The notes beneath the pieces were generated by a model. The model was given only the letters and a program-made list of their open reading frames with translations, had not been told where the DNA came from and searched no databases. 10,470 bases of DNA, from contig JAIRLQ010000309.1 in NCBI GenBank assembly GCA_031259345.1, positions 1 to 10,470 of the forward strand, in the 5' to 3' direction. This document shows positions 7,354-10,470 of the stretch, in pieces (the stretch's first letter is position 1; each line of letters begins with the position of its first letter). Source of the DNA: Treponema sp. Its GTDB lineage: Bacteria > Spirochaetota > Spirochaetia > Treponematales > Breznakiellaceae. Position numbers and translations under genes: made by a program.

Positions 7354-8535
7354 TTATGCCATATCCGTCATGCGCTCCATGGGAGATACAATTTCGGTAA
7401 CCCGGACGCCGAAGTTTTCATCAATGACCACGACTTCGCCTTTGGCAATAAGTTTATGGTTTACAAGAATATCAACAGGCTCGCCGGCAAGTTTGTCCAG
7501 TTCAATAATGGTACCTTCGCCCATTCCCAAAATGTCTTTAATAAGTTTGCGGGTACGGCCCAATTCTACGGTCATCTCCATAAAGACGTCCATAATAAGG
7601 CCGATGTTCCCGGATTCCTGGACATGGGCGCCGGGGGTCAGATTGGGGAACTGCACGTTCTGCATATTGGCGCCGCCGCCCATACCCATGGGCATGGCTC
7701 CCATTCCCATATTGGGCATAGCGCCCATACCCATGTTTGGCATGGCCCCCATGCCCATGTTCGGCATAGCGCCCATACCCATATTCGGCATGGCTCCCAT
7801 TCCCATATTGGCGCTGCCGCCCATACCCATGTTTGGCATGGCGCCCATGCCCATATTGGGCGAACTCTGGGCGCCGCCATTTAAAGCCCTGGCTATATCG
7901 GAAGCCACGCCCGGCCCCAGGATTTCCCAAAATTGATTCTGTTTGCCGTCTCCCAAATCAAGCTGGTAAGAAGCGCAAAAGAAATTCCCCGCGGGCAGCG
8001 CGGCGACCGCCTTAGGCACATTGTTTGCCGTAGGCGGTACATTGGCGATAGACTTATTACCCGTCTTGCTGGTAAGGGCCGTGATCTGGGAACCTATAAT
8101 AGTGCCCATGGCTTCGCCTATAACCGACATGGCCATTTCATCAAGATCGATATTCTCTTCTTTATTGATAAGGCCGGCTACGCTTTTTGCCGTGTCCTCG
8201 CTCATAATGTACATGTGTTCGCCGGGGAAGCCGGAATTAAAGTCCGCCTTAACCACCGTTATCTGTTCCGGAAGCTGGGCAAGAAAAGCATCCTGGTTGG
8301 TAAAGCTTGCCTGGGGGCCGCTTATGGTAACCGTCGCTCCGCCTGCCATCATGGAAAGATTGGAAGCCTGGGCATCTGTGGTGGAAGCCAGAAAGGCCTG
8401 CAAAGCGTTGCGGTCAGTGTCGCTTGAGCCCGAAGCCGGGGCCGGGGAAACAGCCGGAGAAGGGCCGCCGGGACCTGAATCTACACCTGCCAATAATGCG
8501 TCTATTTCGTCCTGCGAAAGTGCGCCATCGCTCAT
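7354..8535 (-). CDS. fliY: Flagellar motor switch protein FliY (CheC-like plus FliN/SpoA domain)
   Basis: FliY (393 residues) is a C-ring switch protein acting at the cytoplasmic base of the flagellum. The N-terminus LSQDEIDALL (6-15) is the CheY-P-binding type motif shared with FliM. A Pro/Ser/Gly-rich linker (about 20-40) leads to a CheC-like central domain (about 45-220). A low-complexity Met/Gly array (about 227-290) follows. The C-terminal SpoA/FliN domain (about 305-388) includes VELGRTR and LDKLAGEPVDILVN. The start is the ATG at 8533-8535, which overlaps the fliM stop as ATGA and is preceded by GGGGAGGAA at 8541-8549. In the CheC-like domain the helix SVIGEAMG (137-144) has Gly where phosphatase-competent CheC/FliY proteins have Asn, so CheY-P phosphatase activity is doubtful. 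It is the last gene of the flagellar run in this window; galM converges on it. Confidence 0.95.
   Translation of the reverse strand: MSDGALSQDEIDALLAGVDSGPGGPSPAVSPAPASGSSDTDRNALQAFLASTTDAQASNLSMMAGGATVTISGPQASFTNQDAFLAQLPEQITVVKADFNSGFPGEHMYIMSEDTAKSVAGLINKEENIDLDEMAMSVIGEAMGTIIGSQITALTSKTGNKSIANVPPTANNVPKAVAALPAGNFFCASYQLDLGDGKQNQFWEILGPGVASDIARALNGGAQSSPNMGMGAMPNMGMGGSANMGMGAMPNMGMGAMPNMGMGAMPNMGMGAMPNMGMGAMPMGMGGGANMQNVQFPNLTPGAHVQESGNIGLIMDVFMEMTVELGRTRKLIKDILGMGEGTIIELDKLAGEPVDILVNHKLIAKGEVVVIDENFGVRVTEIVSPMERMTDMA
7691..7858 (-). repeat. Seven 24-bp tandem units encoding a Met/Gly-rich octapeptide in FliY
   Basis: Seven contiguous, in-phase 24-base units run from 7691 to 7858. Translated on the minus strand they give NMGMGAMP, NMGMGGSA and then five more NMGMGAMP, followed by a degenerate MGMGGGA. 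The peptide is almost invariant while third-codon positions vary between units, which points to selection on the peptide or repeated internal copying. The units at 7691-7714 and 7787-7810 are identical at DNA level, and those at 7715-7738 and 7763-7786 differ only at their ends, giving a near-symmetric order. The repeat lies in the linker between the CheC-like and SpoA domains. Confidence 0.95.
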
Positions 8536-9563
8536 AACATTTCCTCCCCTTCTGTTGCCAGCTCTTCAAATTCGTCTTCGCCAAGCTCGGCAATTTTTTT
8601 GATAACCTGAACTGCCATTTTTTTTCTGATTACACCAGGACGGCACAAGAATTTCTTTTTTCTGCCTATATTAAGTGAATAAGGGTCGCCTATCCGCGTA
8701 TTATAAAGCCTTATCACATCGCCCACATTAAGGGAAAGCACATCCCTTATGGGTATATTGATTTTTCCAATTTCCGCTACTACATCAACGTCGACGGTTG
8801 AAAGCTTGTCCTTTAGCACGTTAAGGTTTTCGGTCGTGCCCCCGCGGCGGACTGCCGAATACCAGAACTGGGCGGACAGTTTGCTGATAATCGGCTCTAT
8901 GGTAATATAGGGGATGCAGAAATTCATCATGCCTTCCACTTCGCCTACTTTTGTTTCCAGGGTAACAAGAACCACCATTTCGGTGGGGGGCACAATCTGG
9001 GCAAACTGAGGGTTTGTATCGATCTGCCCAAGCCGGGGGCGGAGGTCTATCACCTGTGCCCAGGCTTCGCGCATATTCCCCAAAATACGCACGATAATGC
9101 CTTCCATTACGGAAGCTTCTATATCGGTTAATTCATGCTGGCCTTTGGTGCCTTCGCCCTGGCCGCCAAAAAGCCTGTCGATAATGGAAAAGGTTACCGC
9201 CGGGTCGATCTCTAAAATGGCGTTGCCCTTTAGGGGATCCATATTGATGATGGCGAGGGTTGTGGGCGTAGGTATGGAACGTATAAATTCTTCGTAGGTA
9301 AGCTGATCTACCGATGCCACATGGACGTGAACCATGGAGCGCAACTGTGCCGAAAGGCTTGTAGTGGTAAGCCGGGCAAAGGTCTCGTGCATGATTGAGA
9401 CAGTACGGATCTGCTCTTTGGAAAATTTATCGGGGCGTTTAAAGTCATAGATCTTTATTTTACGGGTATCCGCCGCGGGCCTAAAATCTTCGGGCTCCGT
9501 ATCGCCGGCGTTAATCGCGGTTAATAGTTGATCTATTTCTTCCTGGGACAGTACTTCCGTCAT
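8532..9563 (-). CDS. fliM: Flagellar motor switch protein FliM
   Basis: FliM (343 residues) binds CheY-P and sets rotation direction in the C-ring. The N-terminal CheY-binding peptide LSQEEIDQLL is at residues 5-14. The middle CheC-like domain holds the GGQG motif in LFGGQGEG (133-136), which in FliM contacts FliG. The C-terminal SpoA domain (about 250-325), with LNVGDVIRLYNTRIGDP, packs with FliN/FliY. Length and domain order are normal. The ATG at 9561-9563 is preceded by CGGAG six bases upstream. The 3' end overlaps fliY by four bases, so the two are translationally coupled. Unlike its other junctions, the upstream side is a 187-base gap to fliL, which may hold its own promoter. Confidence 0.97.
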   Translation of the reverse strand: MTEVLSQEEIDQLLTAINAGDTEPEDFRPAADTRKIKIYDFKRPDKFSKEQIRTVSIMHETFARLTTTSLSAQLRSMVHVHVASVDQLTYEEFIRSIPTPTTLAIINMDPLKGNAILEIDPAVTFSIIDRLFGGQGEGTKGQHELTDIEASVMEGIIVRILGNMREAWAQVIDLRPRLGQIDTNPQFAQIVPPTEMVVLVTLETKVGEVEGMMNFCIPYITIEPIISKLSAQFWYSAVRRGGTTENLNVLKDKLSTVDVDVVAEIGKINIPIRDVLSLNVGDVIRLYNTRIGDPYSLNIGRKKKFLCRPGVIRKKMAVQVIKKIAELGEDEFEELATEGEEML

Positions 9564-9750
9564 GTTTTACTCCGGTTTTTCGTTTGTTCCCAAGAAGTAT
9601 ACCAAAAAAACATTATCCTTTAATCCCCCCTGCCCTTACTTAGATTATCGAAAGATTTTTGAGAAAGATTAGCCCGGAAAACGGGTAAACGGCGGAAACC
9701 GAAAAAGCCCCAAATTAGAGTCTGTAACAAAAATAACTCCGGTGTTTTTG
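9564..9750 (-). other. 187-base fliL-fliM intergenic region
   Basis: The other flagellar junctions here are 9 bases (motB-fliL) or overlapping (fliM-fliY), so this gap is out of character. In the minus direction it contains an 11-bp inverted repeat beginning at the fliL stop, two small GC-rich stem candidates (9673-9685 and 9690-9701), a sigma-28-like promoter (9645-9672), a TATACT box (9596-9601), a G-run (9625-9631) and then the fliM ribosome binding site. Two tiny reading frames tile it (9730-9620 and 9613-9560). No recognised RNA family can be named. Confidence 0.6.
9645..9672 (-). promoter_or_regulatory. Candidate sigma-28 (FliA)-type promoter for fliM-fliY
   Basis: Reading the minus strand, CTAAT at 9672-9668 is followed by exactly 15 bases and then TTCGATAA at 9652-9645. 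The flagellar sigma-28 consensus is TAAA, 15 bases, GCCGATAA, so three of four and six of eight positions match with ideal spacing. Transcription would begin about 9638, giving a leader of roughly 75 bases before fliM. The location in an atypically long gap between flagellar genes supports it. A separate TATACT at 9601-9596 is an alternative housekeeping -10 box without a good -35 partner. Confidence 0.35.
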
Positions 9751-9755
9751 TTACA
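9723..9755. repeat. Perfect 11-bp inverted repeat over the fliL stop codon
   Basis: TGTAACAAAAA (9723-9733) and TTTTTGTTACA (9745-9755) are exact inverted copies separated by 11 bases. In the minus-strand transcript the first arm begins inside the last Met codon of fliL and includes its TAA stop. The loop contains CCGGAG, a Shine-Dalgarno-like sequence. The stem is AT-rich and the T-run lies inside the stem rather than after it, so it is not a textbook rho-independent terminator. It could be a transcript-stabilising or processing hairpin, or an operator palindrome. Confidence 0.75.
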
Positions 9756-10308
9756 TTTCCATAACGTCCAACTGGTTAAAAAGTATGATTCTGGCTTTGG
9801 CAGTACTGAGCACCCTGGTGTTTAAAAGCTCGGTAATTTCCTGTTTAAGCCGGGCTTCGTTTTCGGGCTGCAGCTCCGCCGCCATTTTTGAGCGGAAAAA
9901 ACTTCGTACAAAGTCCCGGAGTTCGTAAAGCCTGCCTGTAAGCTCTGTTGCGGCGGCGTTATCGTTAAGGTCGTAGCCTATGACCATATCCACTACTACC
10001 GAATAGGGCGTGGGGTCTTTGGTGCCGGTCCGGATGGAGCCTATGGCGGTAAACACGGAGAATTGAGGCCGTGCGCCCACAAAGGGCGAATTTTCGGGAA
10101 TGATGGTTTGGGATTTTCCTGATTTGTTCATTATATTATAAGTAATAACCGAAACGGTGATAATAAAAATCAGGGCGCCGAGGCCTATAGCTACAAACAT
10201 GAGTAACTTGGGAAGTGAAGCCAACAGGCCCGAAGCTTTTTTCGTTCCCATGTCCATTCCCGGGGCATCGTCGCCGCCAAGATCCAATGCATCATCAGTA
10301 TCAGACAT
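9751..10308 (-). CDS. fliL: Flagellar basal body-associated protein FliL
   Basis: FliL is a single-pass inner-membrane protein that surrounds or stabilises the stator and supports motor torque. The 185-residue protein has an acidic cytoplasmic N-terminus (residues 1-20, rich in Asp), one membrane helix at about 35-58, and a periplasmic domain. That domain shows FliL features: the PYSVVVDMVIGYDL strand, the RDFVRSFFRSKMAAEL helix and the C-terminal LNTRVLSTAKARIILFNQL region, close to the family pattern in which the tail reads (I/V)xxVxFxxF or similar. It is slightly longer than common FliL because of the acidic leader. The start at 10306-10308 has GAGG at 10314-10317, five bases upstream. It follows motB by nine bases, the normal order in spirochete flagellar operons. 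Confidence 0.93.
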   Translation of the reverse strand: MSDTDDALDLGGDDAPGMDMGTKKASGLLASLPKLLMFVAIGLGALIFIITVSVITYNIMNKSGKSQTIIPENSPFVGARPQFSVFTAIGSIRTGTKDPTPYSVVVDMVIGYDLNDNAAATELTGRLYELRDFVRSFFRSKMAAELQPENEARLKQEITELLNTRVLSTAKARIILFNQLDVMEM

Positions 10309-10317
10309 AATTACCTC

Positions 10318-10470
10318 TTATAAATGACCTTCGTCTAAAATTACAATATCTACCCGCCTGTTGTAAGCCCGGCCTTCCGGGGTGTCGTTGGAACTTACAG
10401 GCATGGTATCGGCGAAACCCGCTACCTGAAAGCGGCTTTCCTCTGCCCCAAGATCTGTCAAATAATGAAG
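10318..10470 (-). CDS. motB: MotB, 3' end only (OmpA-like peptidoglycan-binding domain)
   Basis: Only the last 50 codons are inside the window; the gene enters from the right edge. The visible part reads as an OmpA/MotB C-terminal domain: VAGFADTMP (residues 17-25 of the fragment), then TPEGRAYNRRVDIVI, where the N-R-R-V-(D/E) segment is the family hallmark that lines the peptidoglycan site. MotB anchors the MotA/MotB stator to the cell wall and carries the proton path in its (missing) N-terminal helix. Position directly before fliL supports MotB over a general OmpA lipoprotein. The TAA stop at 10318-10320 lies three bases from the Shine-Dalgarno sequence of fliL, allowing coupling. Confidence 0.88.
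   Translation of the reverse strand, partial: LHYLTDLGAEESRFQVAGFADTMPVSSNDTPEGRAYNRRVDIVILDEGHL

Noticed and set aside
7456..7884. Plus-strand frame with a striking His-rich repeat (HTHGH, HSHIGH and similar), resembling a metal-binding protein.
   Set aside because: It is the antisense reading of the fliY Met/Gly repeat units. Any 24-base tandem array stays open in several frames. The fliY reading has domains, start signal and conservation; this one has none.
7538..7936. Other long open frames on both strands across the FliY repeat (for example Pro/Ile/Met-rich on plus, Tyr/Gly/His-rich on minus).
   Set aside because: Same cause: stop-free repeat units. They lie wholly within fliY and have no ribosome binding sites of note.
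9790..9812. TTGGCAGTACTGAGCAC on the plus strand as a sigma-54 promoter.
   Set aside because: The GG to GC spacing is off by one, and it would fire antisense inside fliL.

Overview
The window reads as chromosomal DNA of a treponeme-like spirochete. Three things point there. A flagellar block runs motB-fliL-fliM-fliY on the minus strand and carries both FliM and a CheC/SpoA-type FliY. A plus-strand run of murG, cvpA, a clamp-loader gene, a soluble sensor kinase and an NtrC-type regulator matches, as I recall it, the order around TP0523-TP0519 in Treponema pallidum. The first gene has a relaxed spirochete-style lipobox. By eye the base composition is near balanced and higher in GC than T. pallidum relatives such as T. 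denticola; a termite-gut type treponeme would fit, but the species is inference.

Layout. Positions 1-79 are a short leader with weak promoter-like boxes. Position 80-676 is a small unrecognised lipoprotein. Then follow murG (730-1827), cvpA (1820-2356), a HolB-like clamp-loader subunit (2349-3683), a PAS-histidine kinase (3685-4899) and its sigma-54 activator partner (4896-6248). These five genes overlap or nearly touch, so they look like one transcript that mixes peptidoglycan synthesis, a membrane protein, replication and signalling. galM (6281-7309) follows after 32 bases with a strong ribosome binding site and probably belongs to the same transcript. It converges on the minus-strand flagellar genes across a 44-base junction.

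The minus-strand block, read from right to left, is the 3' end of motB (10470-10318), fliL (10308-9751), a 187-base gap, fliM (9563-8532) and fliY (8535-7354). FliM and FliY are switch-complex (C-ring) proteins, FliL is the stator-associated membrane protein and MotB is the stator peptidoglycan anchor. The block stops at fliY: the export genes (fliP, fliQ, fliR, flhB, flhA) that follow fliY in other spirochetes are not here.

Most of the window is conserved core biology, and I see no mobile element, CRISPR array, tRNA or rRNA. The parts that deserve a second look are the fliL-fliM gap (an 11-bp inverted repeat on the fliL stop codon, a sigma-28-like promoter and two tiny reading frames), the Met/Gly octapeptide array in FliY, and the roughly 85-residue insertion in the clamp-loader protein.
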